NCBI GenBank assembly: GCA_001464425.1
Contig: LNEK01000032.1
Location: 1-64,000 of the forward strand
DNA: 64,000 nt
DNA from: Alphaproteobacteria bacterium Ga0077535
GTDB lineage: Bacteria > Pseudomonadota > Alphaproteobacteria > Caulobacterales > Aquidulcibacteraceae
Reading direction: 5' to 3'
The translations under genes and the position numbers were made by a program. Position 1 is the stretch's first letter; each line of letters begins with the position of its first letter. Below are positions 1 to 8,878 of the stretch, one piece after another. Below the pieces are notes generated by a model. The model was not told the DNA's origin, did not search any database, and saw only the letters and a list, made by a program, of their open reading frames with translations.

Positions 1-211
1 CGATCAGCTTCTCGCGAGCCCTGGCAAGTGAGAGGCCGTCAGGGCCATATCGGCCGAGCGTCAGCGTCTCGCGCCGTCCGTTGAGTCGATAGTCGTACCG
101 AAACACGATCGCCCCGGACGGCTGGACCACGACATACATACCGTCACGGTCACTCACCTTGTACAATTTCTTCTGTGCTTTCAGCGCCTTAATCGCTGTG
201 TCCGTGAGCAT
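1..211 (-). CDS. Tyrosine recombinase/integrase, N-terminal part (runs off the window)
   Basis: Reading the minus strand from an ATG at 211 gives an open frame to the window edge, starting MLTDTAIKALKAQKKLYKVS and continuing through GMYVVVQPSGAIVFRYDYRL and LTLGRYGPDGLSLARARE. This matches the arm-DNA-binding N-terminal domain (DUF4102) of P4-type integrases: the LTD-x-AIKALK opening, G-L/M-Y-V-x-P-S-G, a basic NGRRETLTLG strand, and the final L-x-x-AR helix. The catalytic domain lies outside the window. The gene is 318 bp downstream of guaA in the same direction, the usual place for an island integrase next to its attachment site. The ORF track omits it because it has no stop inside the window. 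Family assignment is firm; whether it is active cannot be judged. Confidence 0.88.
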   Translation of the reverse strand, partial: MLTDTAIKALKAQKKLYKVSDRDGMYVVVQPSGAIVFRYDYRLNGRRETLTLGRYGPDGLSLARAREKLI

Positions 212-254
212 GGAGACCTCCAAATCTGTCCAAAAACAGCAGAGAGGCACCGAT

Positions 255-414
255 TATACCGTCAGCCCAAAACTGGGGTCACTGAAAGTGAATTTCATTC
301 GCTCTTTCAATGCCTTAAGGCCAAAAACTATACCGTCAGCAGCTCTCTTGGCCATGACGGTATAGCGAAATCTCTAACCGAACAAGTTCCCCCATACCGT
401 CCACTATACCGTCA
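255..414. repeat. TATACCGTCA repeat cluster, candidate integrase arm sites or operators
   Basis: Exact TATACCGTCA copies lie at 255-264, 329-338 and 405-414. An inverted copy, TGACGGTATA, is at 355-364, and a partial ATACCGTCC is at 394-402. Another near copy (ACATACCGTCA) lies inside the integrase frame near 136-146. The 329 and 355 copies form an inverted pair with a 16-bp spacer, and the three exact direct copies are 74 and 76 bp apart. The position, between an integrase start and a chromosomal attachment gene, suggests arm-type recombinase sites, excisionase sites or autoregulatory operators. The function is inferred. Confidence 0.6.
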
Positions 415-529
415 AACCGGAGCACTGTCCCTCGATAGATGGCGATAGACGATGACAGTTTTATCTTTGTTATTCAGATACTTATGCCGTACCCTGGCGT
501 ACAATCGGATACTGCCGGAGGGGCAAAAA

Positions 530-562
530 TCATTCCCATTCGATCGTCCCCGGCGGCTTCGA
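530..562 (-). other. Candidate island attachment site in the 3' end of guaA
   Basis: The last codons of guaA encode KPPGTIEWE followed by TGA. This end of guaA is a known integration target for genomic islands in several proteobacteria, and an integrase gene begins 318 bp beyond it. The left copy of the attachment repeat would lie outside the window, so neither the core nor its exact limits can be shown here. Confidence 0.5.
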
Positions 563-2128
563 CGTCACGTCGTACACCACCCGGTTCACACCGCGGACTT
601 CATTGATAATGCGCGTCGCAGCGCGGCCGAGAAAATCCATCGAGTACGGATAAAAGTCCGCCGTCATGCCGTCCGTGCTCGTCACCGCGCGCAGCGCACA
701 CACATATTCGTATGTGCGATGATCGCCCATGACGCCGACTGTCTGCACCGGCAGCAGCACCGCGAACGCCTGCCAAATCTTATCGTACAAACCGGCCTTG
801 CGGATCTCATCGAGATAAACCGCGTCCGCCTCGCGCAGAATATCGAGCTTCTCGCGCGTGATTTGGCCCGGCACGCGGATCGCGAGTCCCGGCCCCGGAA
901 ACGGATGGCGCCCGACGAACGTCTCCGGCAACCCAAGCTCACGCCCCAGCGCACGCACTTCATCCTTGAACAGATCGCGCAGCGGCTCGACCAGCGCCAT
1001 CTTCATGTTTTCCGGCAAGCCGCCGACATTGTGGTGCGACTTGATCTTCACCGACGGCCCGCCCGTCGCCGACTTCGACTCGATCACATCCGGATAGAGC
1101 GTGCCTTGCGCCAGAAAATCCGCGCCGCCGATCGAATCCGCTTTGGCGTCGAACACATCGATGAACAATTTCCCGATCGTGGTGCGCTTCAGCTCCGGAT
1201 CGCTGACGCCTTCGAGCGCATTCAAGAAAAGCTCGCTCTCCTCGGCATGGATCAGCGGAATATTGTAGTGATCGCGGAACAGCTTCACGACCTGCTCGGA
1301 CTCGCCCTTCCGCATCAGCCCGTGATCGACATAAACGCACGTCAGCTGATCGCCGATCGCTTCATGGATCAGCACCGCCGCCACACTTGAATCGACGCCG
1401 CCCGAAAGCCCGCAGATCACGCGCCCCTTGCCAACCTGCGCACGGATGCGCGCGATCGCTTCTTCCTTGAACGCCGCCATGCTCCAATCGCCGCGCATGC
1501 CGGCGATGCGATGGGTAAAGTTCTTCAACAGCTTCGCGCCATCGGGCGTGTGCACGACTTCCGGGTGAAACATCGTCGTGTAGAAGCGGCGCTTCTCATC
1601 GACGGCGATCGCGAACGGCGCGTTCTCGCTGGTGGCGATAACTTCAAAGCCCTCCGCCAATTTCGTCACGCGGTCGCCGTGGCTCATCCACACCGGATAG
1701 CGCCCGCCCACATCCCACACGCCTTCGAACAAAGGCGATGGCTTCTTCACCTCGACATCGGCGCGCCCGAACTCACGCGCGTGCCCGCCTTCGACAACGC
1801 CGCCAAGCTGCACAGTCATCGTTTGCTGGCCGTAGCAAATCGCCAGGATCGGCACGCCGAGCTTGAACGCTTCATCCGGCGCGCGGGGCGATGCGCCCTC
1901 CATGACGCTGGCCGGCCCGCCCGAGAAGATCACCGCCTTCGGCGCGAACGCCTTCAAGAACGCGCCGTCGACTTTGTTGAACGGGTGGATTTCGCAATAG
2001 ACGCCGTTCTCGCGCACGCGCCGGGCGATCAGCTGCGTAACCTGCGAGCCGAAATCGATGATCAGAACGCGTTCGTGGTGGGCGGCGGAGGCGGTGGGGG
2101 CGCTGGGCGCTTCGCTCGATTTGTCCAT
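530..2128 (-). CDS. guaA: GMP synthase (glutamine-hydrolysing)
   Basis: Converts XMP to GMP using ATP and glutamine-derived ammonia, the last step of guanine nucleotide synthesis in the cytoplasm. At 532 aa it is close to the usual length, with a slightly extended N-terminus (about 18 residues before [10 protein letters not shown]). The class I amidotransferase domain has the nucleophile Cys near residue 98 (AICYGQQ) and His188/Glu190 (FHPEVV). The ATP pyrophosphatase domain has the P-loop SGGVDSS at about 242-248. The C-terminal dimerisation domain ends in KPPGTIEWE and contains [11 protein letters not shown]. guaB, the preceding enzyme of the pathway, lies 5 kb away on the same strand but not in one operon. 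The 3' end is the probable insertion point of an island. Confidence 0.97.
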   Translation of the reverse strand: MDKSSEAPSAPTASAAHHERVLIIDFGSQVTQLIARRVRENGVYCEIHPFNKVDGAFLKAFAPKAVIFSGGPASVMEGASPRAPDEAFKLGVPILAICYGQQTMTVQLGGVVEGGHAREFGRADVEVKKPSPLFEGVWDVGGRYPVWMSHGDRVTKLAEGFEVIATSENAPFAIAVDEKRRFYTTMFHPEVVHTPDGAKLLKNFTHRIAGMRGDWSMAAFKEEAIARIRAQVGKGRVICGLSGGVDSSVAAVLIHEAIGDQLTCVYVDHGLMRKGESEQVVKLFRDHYNIPLIHAEESELFLNALEGVSDPELKRTTIGKLFIDVFDAKADSIGGADFLAQGTLYPDVIESKSATGGPSVKIKSHHNVGGLPENMKMALVEPLRDLFKDEVRALGRELGLPETFVGRHPFPGPGLAIRVPGQITREKLDILREADAVYLDEIRKAGLYDKIWQAFAVLLPVQTVGVMGDHRTYEYVCALRAVTSTDGMTADFYPYSMDFLGRAATRIINEVRGVNRVVYDVTSKPPGTIEWE

Positions 2129-2268
2129 GGCCTGAAATGGAGTGCGTTGCCCGAGGCGTCAATTCTGCGCGCGTGCATAGCCACACGCCGCGCGCGCTGG
2201 GGTCAGAGGCGGCCATTTTTCTGCAGCCCAGCTCTTGCGAATAGCTCGCAACAACCTAGCTCCTATCC

Positions 2269-2484
2269 ATGCGCCTAGCTCTGAAAACCGGCTCCTACTC
2301 ATTGATGCACTTCCTGATTGCAATCGCGGTCACCTTCGCGATCACCCAGGACTGGCGCGCCGCCCTGGCCGTCGGCCTGATCGAACCTGCCGTCCAGACC
2401 GTCGCCTATTTCTTCCACGACCGCTTCTGGTCCCGGCTCGAAGCGCGGGAGGCGGCTTTGGCCCGCGCCAACGTCGACCGGTAG
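2269..2484 (+). CDS. DUF2061 small membrane protein
   Basis: A 71-aa protein with the layout of DUF2061 proteins: an N-terminal K-x-G-SY segment (KTGSYSLMHF), a first hydrophobic helix (HFLIAIAVTFAI), a second segment around AALAVGLIEPAVQTVAYFFH, then FHDRFW and a short charged tail. The family is predicted to be in the inner membrane and its function is unknown. It is divergent from guaA, with about 140 bp between the two starts, and stands alone as a transcription unit. The ATG at 2269 fits the conserved family start. Confidence 0.82.
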   Translation: MRLALKTGSYSLMHFLIAIAVTFAITQDWRAALAVGLIEPAVQTVAYFFHDRFWSRLEAREAALARANVDR

Positions 2485-2521
2485 CCAGCACCCGCTCCAG
2501 TTGCGCACTTATCCCCAGACG

Positions 2522-2536
2522 TTAAGGTTCATTAAC
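2522..2536 (+). promoter_or_regulatory. CtrA-like site (TTAA-N6-TTAAC)
   Basis: TTAAGGTTCATTAAC lies about 20 bp upstream of the ATG of the next gene. CtrA, the cell-cycle regulator of Caulobacterales and relatives, binds paired TTAA half sites, usually with a 7-bp spacer; here the spacer is 6. A single short match like this can occur by chance. Confidence 0.3.
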
Positions 2537-2556
2537 GAACTCGGGGGAGGCGTGGA

Positions 2557-3564
2557 ATGGATTGGGCTGAAGTCACTCAGTTGGCGGGAGACGCGTGCCA
2601 AAGCGCTATCGCTGTTTTTGACCAGTTGTCGAGTTTTTGCCGAGAATGCTGGTCACTCGTTGAACCGCGACTAGACGCGACGATGACCTTTCTCAGCAAT
2701 CCGTGGGCTCGGGCGATCGGCCTAGCGATCATCGTCTACCTCACGATCCTAGTAATCGCATCAGTCTACAGTGGCGACAAACAGAACAGCCAACTCGGTC
2801 CGATCGGCATCCGCCCACACTCTGCACAGCGCCTTGATAGATCAACTATCGTGCTACCCCGTACGCTGATGCCAATGAACATGGACGGTGTCCACGCGAC
2901 GGTGAAAGTCTACTACGGATACCTCGACGCCCGCGGAAAGCGTTGCAAGCAACTCGTACACGTTCACCGTGACGCACGGATCAGCGTCTCACCGACCAGA
3001 CTAAATCGAGTGGCCTCAACGATCTACGGTCAAGAGATCCCTGATGTCGCGACCGCCGATGTCTGCTTCCCGGCAGTGGAAATCGAAGCCACTCCCGAAG
3101 CAATGCCCGCGACACCGGATCGGGCGCAGGACTACGCCTCCCTTCATAAGATCATCGAAAACTGGAATGAAGATGACGACGCAATACTCATTTCACTTCA
3201 CGGTGACGAACATGAAGCGATGAAGGACAATCGAGAGCAATTTATAATTGACCAAGCAAATAAGGTGGCTGCGGCTCGCGCGGGAAACGCAGTCCAAAGG
3301 TGGTTCAACCGCGACATCCCCAAGCGTCGGCCAAACGTCGTTGGCAGCTATTTTGTAAAACTAGAATTCTCACACAATCCGTGGTTCGTCCTGACGCGAC
3401 ATCCAGATCGCGAACTAAAGATGACTGCGTGGCTAACTGTTCTCACAAGTGCGTTTGCCCTGATCATGGATGCATGGCCAAAGGCGCCGCTGACAGACCC
3501 TGCAGGCGGCGTGCCCTCGCATGAATCGTCCACTCGTCCGCCGCGAATTCCGGGCATGAGATAA
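2557..3564 (+). CDS. Hypothetical membrane-anchored protein, lower GC than neighbours
   Basis: I do not recognise this 335-aa protein. A GGGGGAGG ribosome-binding site precedes the ATG. Residues about 49-70 form one hydrophobic helix (WARAIGLAIIVYLTILVIAS), giving a short N-terminal side and a long soluble C-terminal part without an obvious catalytic motif. A segment near 195-235 is acidic (NEDDDAILISLHGDEHE). Base composition differs from its surroundings: in the row 3181-3240 I count 27 G/C of 60, while nearby genes are clearly richer. With the odd non-coding stretch that follows, this suggests horizontally acquired DNA. The coding call rests on length, the ribosome-binding site and the absence of a competing frame. 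Confidence 0.7.
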   Translation: MDWAEVTQLAGDACQSAIAVFDQLSSFCRECWSLVEPRLDATMTFLSNPWARAIGLAIIVYLTILVIASVYSGDKQNSQLGPIGIRPHSAQRLDRSTIVLPRTLMPMNMDGVHATVKVYYGYLDARGKRCKQLVHVHRDARISVSPTRLNRVASTIYGQEIPDVATADVCFPAVEIEATPEAMPATPDRAQDYASLHKIIENWNEDDDAILISLHGDEHEAMKDNREQFIIDQANKVAAARAGNAVQRWFNRDIPKRRPNVVGSYFVKLEFSHNPWFVLTRHPDRELKMTAWLTVLTSAFALIMDAWPKAPLTDPAGGVPSHESSTRPPRIPGMR

Positions 3565-3599
3565 CGAGTTTTGTCCTCTCCAATTTGTCTATCCTACAC

Positions 3600-3905
3600 C
3601 CCCAACACCGGGCTTATACTTCGTCATCCCTCGCACGGGAGGTTCATCTGGCTAGCCGAGCCGAGCGAGCGCGGGGGATGCGATTGAGCGTGAAGGTGCT
3701 GTCCGTAACGCGTCCGGCTACCCGGAAGCGGCGGCGTGAAACCAGAGGGGGCGCCCTCGACGTGAACGCTGCAACTCCGTCAGCAATGATGGCGACAGAG
3801 CACACCGAAGCCCGTGGAAAGAGCAGCGTAAGGCGCTAACTGCGGGAGCATACCGGGCTTAAGGCACAAGTCCGCACGCCGTCGGGGACCTATCCAGGAG
3901 AGTGA
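3600..3905 (+). ncRNA. Structured non-coding stretch, possibly a group II intron-like RNA fragment
   Basis: No convincing gene lies between 3565 and 4128. Several nested complementary segments suggest a folded RNA on the plus strand: AAGCCCG (3808-3814) with CGGGCTT (3854-3860), enclosing GCAG with CTGC (3823-3826 and 3840-3843), followed by AGTCC with a GGACCT-type partner near 3869-3891, and GAGGGGGCGCCCTC near 3746. The text (GTGAAGG, GTGGAAAGAGCAG, GGCACAAGTCCGCACGCCG) reminds me of the 5' domain of bacterial group II introns, but I see no maturase and no domain V hairpin. The identity is a guess. The limits are approximate. Confidence 0.25.
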
Positions 3906-3943
3906 AAAACCTCCCCGTGACGGCCCGGCGCATAACAATCGCA

Positions 3944-4027
3944 ACAGGGCGCGTGCGATGCGCGGCGTTGTTCGAGCGATCGAACGGCGCACAAGAAACT
4001 AAACTCGGCGCGTCCCACGCGCCCTGT
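3944..4027. repeat. Long inverted repeat with inner GNRA-type hairpin
   Basis: ACAGGGCGCGTG at 3944-3955 is the exact reverse complement of CACGCGCCCTGT at 4016-4027. Inside it GTTCGAGCGATCGAAC (3970-3985) forms a 6-bp stem with a GCGA loop. It lies downstream of the FAD monooxygenase gene and could act as part of its terminator or as a structured RNA element. Confidence 0.6.
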
Positions 4028-4031
4028 CTCC

Positions 4032-4053
4032 CACTCTCGCGTGAGCGAGAGTG
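4032..4053. repeat. Perfect 9-bp hairpin with GTGA loop
   Basis: CACTCTCGC, then GTGA, then GCGAGAGTG: a perfect stem-loop immediately after the longer inverted repeat. There is no T-run on either side, so it is not a standard intrinsic terminator. Confidence 0.6.
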
Positions 4054-4066
4054 TCCCGCCGACCAG

Positions 4067-4111
4067 TCCGCCGAAGCTTCAGCGTAGGCGGAAGCCTTGG
4101 CGAAGGCGGAC
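4067..4111. repeat. Tandem GAAGC..GGCGGA repeat unit
   Basis: Two imperfect 20-bp copies, GAAGCTTCAGCGTAGGCGGA (4073-4092) and GAAGCCTTGGCGAAGGCGGA (4091-4110), overlap by two bases and are preceded by TCCGCC, which can pair with GGCGGA. It resembles the short palindromic intergenic repeats scattered in many alphaproteobacterial genomes. No second locus is seen in this window. Confidence 0.5.
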
Positions 4112-4128
4112 CTCTTTTGCGTTTTCGC

Positions 4129-5337
4129 TTAAGCGGAACGGCGTTGCGAACGCGCGCCTATCGCATGGAGCGGCGCACCAATCTGCCCAGCAACAAGCGC
4201 CGCCAGAACTTGCGGCGCGGGCCACGTGCGCGAAAGCGGCGCCATGATCCAATCGCGCAGCGCTGCAAACGTCGCGCTATCGCTTTGATACACCGGCGTG
4301 AACATCCATGATGCAGCCTGATAGAGCCGAATATGCCAAAGCCGCATCCGCGCATATTCACCGAGCGCAACGTCGATATTGCTCTGCGATGCGAGCGCCT
4401 GCGTCAGCGCCAACGCATCCAGCAACGCCATATTCGCGCCCTGCCCGAGCTGCGGCGAAGTGCAATGCCAGCTATCGCCCACATGCACGCAATGGCGCGA
4501 AAGCGGCTCCCGCAAAGTGCGGTGGGCGTACGTTGCAAACACCAGATCGTCATGCGTTGCGATCTGCGCCAGCAGCGGCTCAGTCTGCGGCCACAGCGCG
4601 CGCACCTCGTCCTTCCAGGCTTCCAGCGGCGCAGCGCGCCACGCCGCACGCTCGGTGTGCTTCAAGCTCCAGAAGAACGCCCCTTGCTGACGCATCTCGC
4701 CCTTCAAGCGCCCAATCGGCATAAAGCCCGCCATCTTGCGCGCCGCAAAATAACGCTGCTCGAGCGCCGCATCATCGAAACCGTCGACCCAATCGAGGCT
4801 CGCCCACAGCGCGCCAAACGGCAGCGGCGCTTGCGGCGGCCGCGACAGCGGCGAGCGCGCACCCAACGCATCGATCACCAGATCAAAGCGCGCACTCTCC
4901 GCGCCATCGGCGAACACCAAGCGCCCGTCACGCGCGCCAACAACTTCGCGCCCGCTCTCGATCTCCGCCCTAGCGGCAAGCGCCGCATCATACAAAAGCT
5001 GAAACAGCGCCCCGCGATGCACGCCAAGTCCGCACGGCGCATCCTCGCCGGCAGCATCGTAGCGCACATCCAGCACCACGTTCTGGCGCGGCGTGTTCTT
5101 CCCGTGCAGGCGTTTTATCGGCGCGCCAAGCTCCCGCATCGCATCGCCAACGCCAAACGCGTCGAGCACAGCGAGGCCAACCGGCTGCAAGATAATCCCA
5201 GAGCCAATCGGCTTCGGCGCTTCCAGCCGATCGTAGATTACGACGCGCGCACCCGCCTGGCGCAGCAAAGTCGCGCTCGCAAGGCCCGCAACACCGCAGC
5301 CGGCGATGGCGATATCGAGCGACAAATCAGCCAACAT
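4129..5337 (-). CDS. FAD-dependent monooxygenase (UbiH / PHBH-like)
   Basis: A 402-aa flavoprotein of the aromatic-ring hydroxylase family. The N-terminal Rossmann motif is IAGCGVAGLASATLLRQAG (about residues 10-28), followed by an acidic end of the second strand (IYDR). The second FAD motif is HVGDSWHCTSPQLGQGANMA (near 288-307), where GD binds the ribityl chain, although the usual AHP is WHC here. A DG-like motif (DLVIDALGARS) lies near 150. The substrate is not predictable. It is convergent with the hairpin-rich stretch at its 3' end and close to a small plus-strand ORF at its 5' end. The family is clear; the specific reaction is unknown. Confidence 0.87.
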   Translation of the reverse strand: MLADLSLDIAIAGCGVAGLASATLLRQAGARVVIYDRLEAPKPIGSGIILQPVGLAVLDAFGVGDAMRELGAPIKRLHGKNTPRQNVVLDVRYDAAGEDAPCGLGVHRGALFQLLYDAALAARAEIESGREVVGARDGRLVFADGAESARFDLVIDALGARSPLSRPPQAPLPFGALWASLDWVDGFDDAALEQRYFAARKMAGFMPIGRLKGEMRQQGAFFWSLKHTERAAWRAAPLEAWKDEVRALWPQTEPLLAQIATHDDLVFATYAHRTLREPLSRHCVHVGDSWHCTSPQLGQGANMALLDALALTQALASQSNIDVALGEYARMRLWHIRLYQAASWMFTPVYQSDSATFAALRDWIMAPLSRTWPAPQVLAALVAGQIGAPLHAIGARSQRRSA

Positions 5338-5400
5338 GCTTAGCAGAAATTGGCGATGTTTCTGAACGAAACCCTAACCGCATGCTGGCACGCTTCAACG

Positions 5401-5685
5401 ATGGCAGCGATTTCCGGCATTGAGCCCGTCGCCGCGCATGGCTACGCGCAGCAACGAGAACCGCGTGACAACAAGGCCCCCGTCGAGTTCGGCGCGGCGG
5501 TGACGCACAAAGATATGGTGCGCGAGAAAGTCCGCGTCGATCCCGCGTCGCTGGTTGAGAAGGAGCGCGCCGCCAAGCGCGCCCGCGGTGATGATCCGCG
5601 TGACCAGCGCATGGCGCAAGATCGCGCAGATTACGACGCTGCTCAGGAGCAGCGCAAAGGCCGCTACCTCGATGTCGAAGCCTGA
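5401..5685 (+). CDS. Small charged hypothetical protein
   Basis: A plus-strand frame fills the 350-bp gap between two minus-strand genes. The ORF track starts it at a TTG (5350); I prefer the in-frame ATG at 5401, which begins MAAISGIEPV, but no strong ribosome-binding site is visible for either. The product (about 94 aa) is rich in Arg, Asp and Glu, with REKVRVDPASLVEKERAAKR and DQRMAQDRADYDAAQEQRK, probably helical and soluble. The composition looks like coding sequence rather than a shadow frame, and no competing gene lies opposite it. The function is unknown. Confidence 0.5.
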   Translation: MAAISGIEPVAAHGYAQQREPRDNKAPVEFGAAVTHKDMVREKVRVDPASLVEKERAAKRARGDDPRDQRMAQDRADYDAAQEQRKGRYLDVEA

Positions 5686-6966
5686 TCACGCCGCCCGCTG
5701 CAAAGCTGCAATGTAAAAGCCGTCGCAGCCGGTGATCAGCGGCGTCATTTGCAGGCCGATCGTGCGCTGGTGCGCCGGAAACTCCGCGCCGCTCAATCCT
5801 ACAGGCGCGAAATCGGCGTAAGCTGCGAGGAATGCCGTAACCGCATCCTCGTTCTCCTCCGGCAGCACCGAACACGTAACGTAGATGAGCCGCCCCCCCG
5901 GCTTCACCAGGGGCGCCGCTAGAGCCAAAGCCTCGCGCTGCTCGCCAATCCGCATCGCCAGCGCATTGGGCCGCAAGCGCCATTTGGAGTCAGGGTTACG
6001 CCGCCAAGTGCCCGAGCCCGTGCACGGCGCATCGACGAACACGATGTCCATCCGCCCGCGCAAATCTTCGAGCGCATCTTTGGAGCGCATCGGCGCACGG
6101 ATCTGGATGTTGCGCGCTCCGGCGCGATCGGCGCGCTCTTTCAGTGGCGCGAGCCGGCGTCCATCAACGTCGAACGCAAAGATCTGGCCCTTGTTCTGCA
6201 TCTGCGCCGCCAGCGCCAAGGTCTTGCCGCCGCCGCCCGCGCACACGTCTGCAATCTGCATCCCCGGCGCCGCGCCCGAGAGCTGCGCCGCAAGCTGGCT
6301 GCCCTCGTCCTGCACCTCGAACCAGCCTTTGAGAAAGCTCTGCTCAGTCGCCCACGGAAACGTCCGCCCTTGCGACCACGGAATGCGCACGCCGTTCGGC
6401 GCATATGGCGTCACCGGCGGCGGCTCGGTGAGCTTCGAGCTTTCGCCCAACGCCGCAATCAGCTTGTCTCGATCGGTCTTTAAGGTGTTGGCGCGCAGAT
6501 CCAGCGGCGCCGGCGCCGCAAGCGCTGCGCCCTCTTCAGCCCGCTTATCGCCAAACGCCCGCTCAAAACTCGCGTCCAGCCATTCGGGAAAATCACCGCG
6601 CACATGCGCCGGCGCACCATCCAGGGTCGCGCTCAAAAGTGCAGCACGCTCCGCCTCCGTCATCGCCGGCGGCGCATGCGGATCACCGGTGACACTCTGC
6701 TCGATCGCCTCAGCGCTCCAGCCAAACCCCCACCGCAGCGCGCCCCACACCCAAGCGCGCGGCGTATCCTCCCCCATCCGCCAAGCACTCGACTGCTTCC
6801 AGCGCATCGCCCCGAAAACCAGATCGCCAATCTGGGCACGATCTTTCGAGCCGGCGAAGCGATGCGTCAGCATCCACGCCTTCACCGCGTCCGCAGCGGG
6901 ACGTTTCTCGGTTTCGAGCGATGTCAGAATTTCAATTGCCGCCTGCTGGCGCGCGCCGTCACGCAT
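5686..6966 (-). CDS. RsmB/NOP-family 16S rRNA m5C methyltransferase
   Basis: A 426-aa SAM-dependent RNA cytosine-5 methyltransferase. The N-terminal part resembles the NusB-like helical domain of RsmB. The catalytic domain has the SAM motif ADVCAGGGGKTLALAA near 240, motif IV VDAPCTGSGTWRRNPDSKW near 310 with the PC cysteine, and motif VI YVTCSVLPEEN near 370 carrying the second cysteine. The WRRNPDSKWR segment is typical of RsmB/NOP proteins. It is the first gene downstream of the VOC gene on the minus strand, with a terminator between them. The exact target base is not predictable from sequence alone. Confidence 0.9.
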   Translation of the reverse strand: MRDGARQQAAIEILTSLETEKRPAADAVKAWMLTHRFAGSKDRAQIGDLVFGAMRWKQSSAWRMGEDTPRAWVWGALRWGFGWSAEAIEQSVTGDPHAPPAMTEAERAALLSATLDGAPAHVRGDFPEWLDASFERAFGDKRAEEGAALAAPAPLDLRANTLKTDRDKLIAALGESSKLTEPPPVTPYAPNGVRIPWSQGRTFPWATEQSFLKGWFEVQDEGSQLAAQLSGAAPGMQIADVCAGGGGKTLALAAQMQNKGQIFAFDVDGRRLAPLKERADRAGARNIQIRAPMRSKDALEDLRGRMDIVFVDAPCTGSGTWRRNPDSKWRLRPNALAMRIGEQREALALAAPLVKPGGRLIYVTCSVLPEENEDAVTAFLAAYADFAPVGLSGAEFPAHQRTIGLQMTPLITGCDGFYIAALQRAA

Positions 6967-6978
6967 GGGAGGGACCCC

Positions 6979-7005
6979 GAAAAAGGAAAAGCGGCGTTCA
7001 GCCGC
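6979..7005 (-). terminator. Intrinsic terminator overlapping the VOC stop codon
   Basis: On the minus strand GCGGC, loop TGAAC, GCCGC, then TTTTCCTTTTT. The TGA stop codon of the VOC gene lies in the loop, so the stem uses the last codons of the gene. Confidence 0.65.
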
Positions 7006-7378
7006 CTATGGATTGGCCAAATACGAGCAAATTGCCGTCCGGCGCAAGGACGCACACCTCGCGCTGACCATACGGCTTGTCCGCAGGGCCATGCACGTCG
7101 CCCGCAGGCATCGTATCAAGCACCGGCTTCAGCTCCCGGTAGAGCGCTTCGATATCTTCGACATCGATGTAGTACGAAAAGCGGCGGTTGCCGGCGGGCG
7201 CGCCGTCGTCGCCGTGATTTTGCATCAGCCGCACGCCAGCGGTTTCGCGTTGCACGTAGGCATAGTCGCCCATTCGAAAGTACGTGGCGAAGCCCAAGCC
7301 TTCGAAGAACTTAACCGCCGCGTTGATGTCAGGCACGTGGATGAAGGGCGTAATGCGGATGAAATTGCCCTTCTCCAT
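6998..7378 (-). CDS. VOC family protein (glyoxalase / bleomycin-resistance-like)
   Basis: A 126-aa single-domain protein with the paired beta-alpha-beta-beta-beta layout of the VOC superfamily: ITPFIHVPDINAAVKFFEGLGF at the N-terminus, a middle RRFSYYIDVEDIEALYREL, and the C-terminal YGQREVCVLAPDGNLLVFGQ. Candidate metal ligands are His14 and a Glu in the second half. The substrate is unknown. It lies four bases downstream of guaB on the same strand, so it is probably cotranscribed with guaB, and it ends in an intrinsic terminator. Confidence 0.85.
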   Translation of the reverse strand: MEKGNFIRITPFIHVPDINAAVKFFEGLGFATYFRMGDYAYVQRETAGVRLMQNHGDDGAPAGNRRFSYYIDVEDIEALYRELKPVLDTMPAGDVHGPADKPYGQREVCVLAPDGNLLVFGQSIGG

Positions 7379-7381
7379 CGT

Positions 7382-8878
<1,497 letters not shown>

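Noticed and set aside
452-1390. Plus-strand ORF of 312 aa opposite guaA
   Set aside because: It is Arg/His-rich antisense to a clear guaA and lacks any family resemblance; it is a high-GC shadow frame.
3585-3839. Plus-strand ORF of 84 aa in the gene-free stretch
   Set aside because: The frame is basic and unlike a folded protein, and the nested complementary arms point to RNA structure; I could not exclude translation, but do not call it.
5327-5983. Minus-strand ORF of 218 aa between the monooxygenase and RsmB genes
   Set aside because: It overlaps the C-terminal third of the RsmB gene in another frame and the small plus-strand ORF, with Arg/Gly-rich composition.
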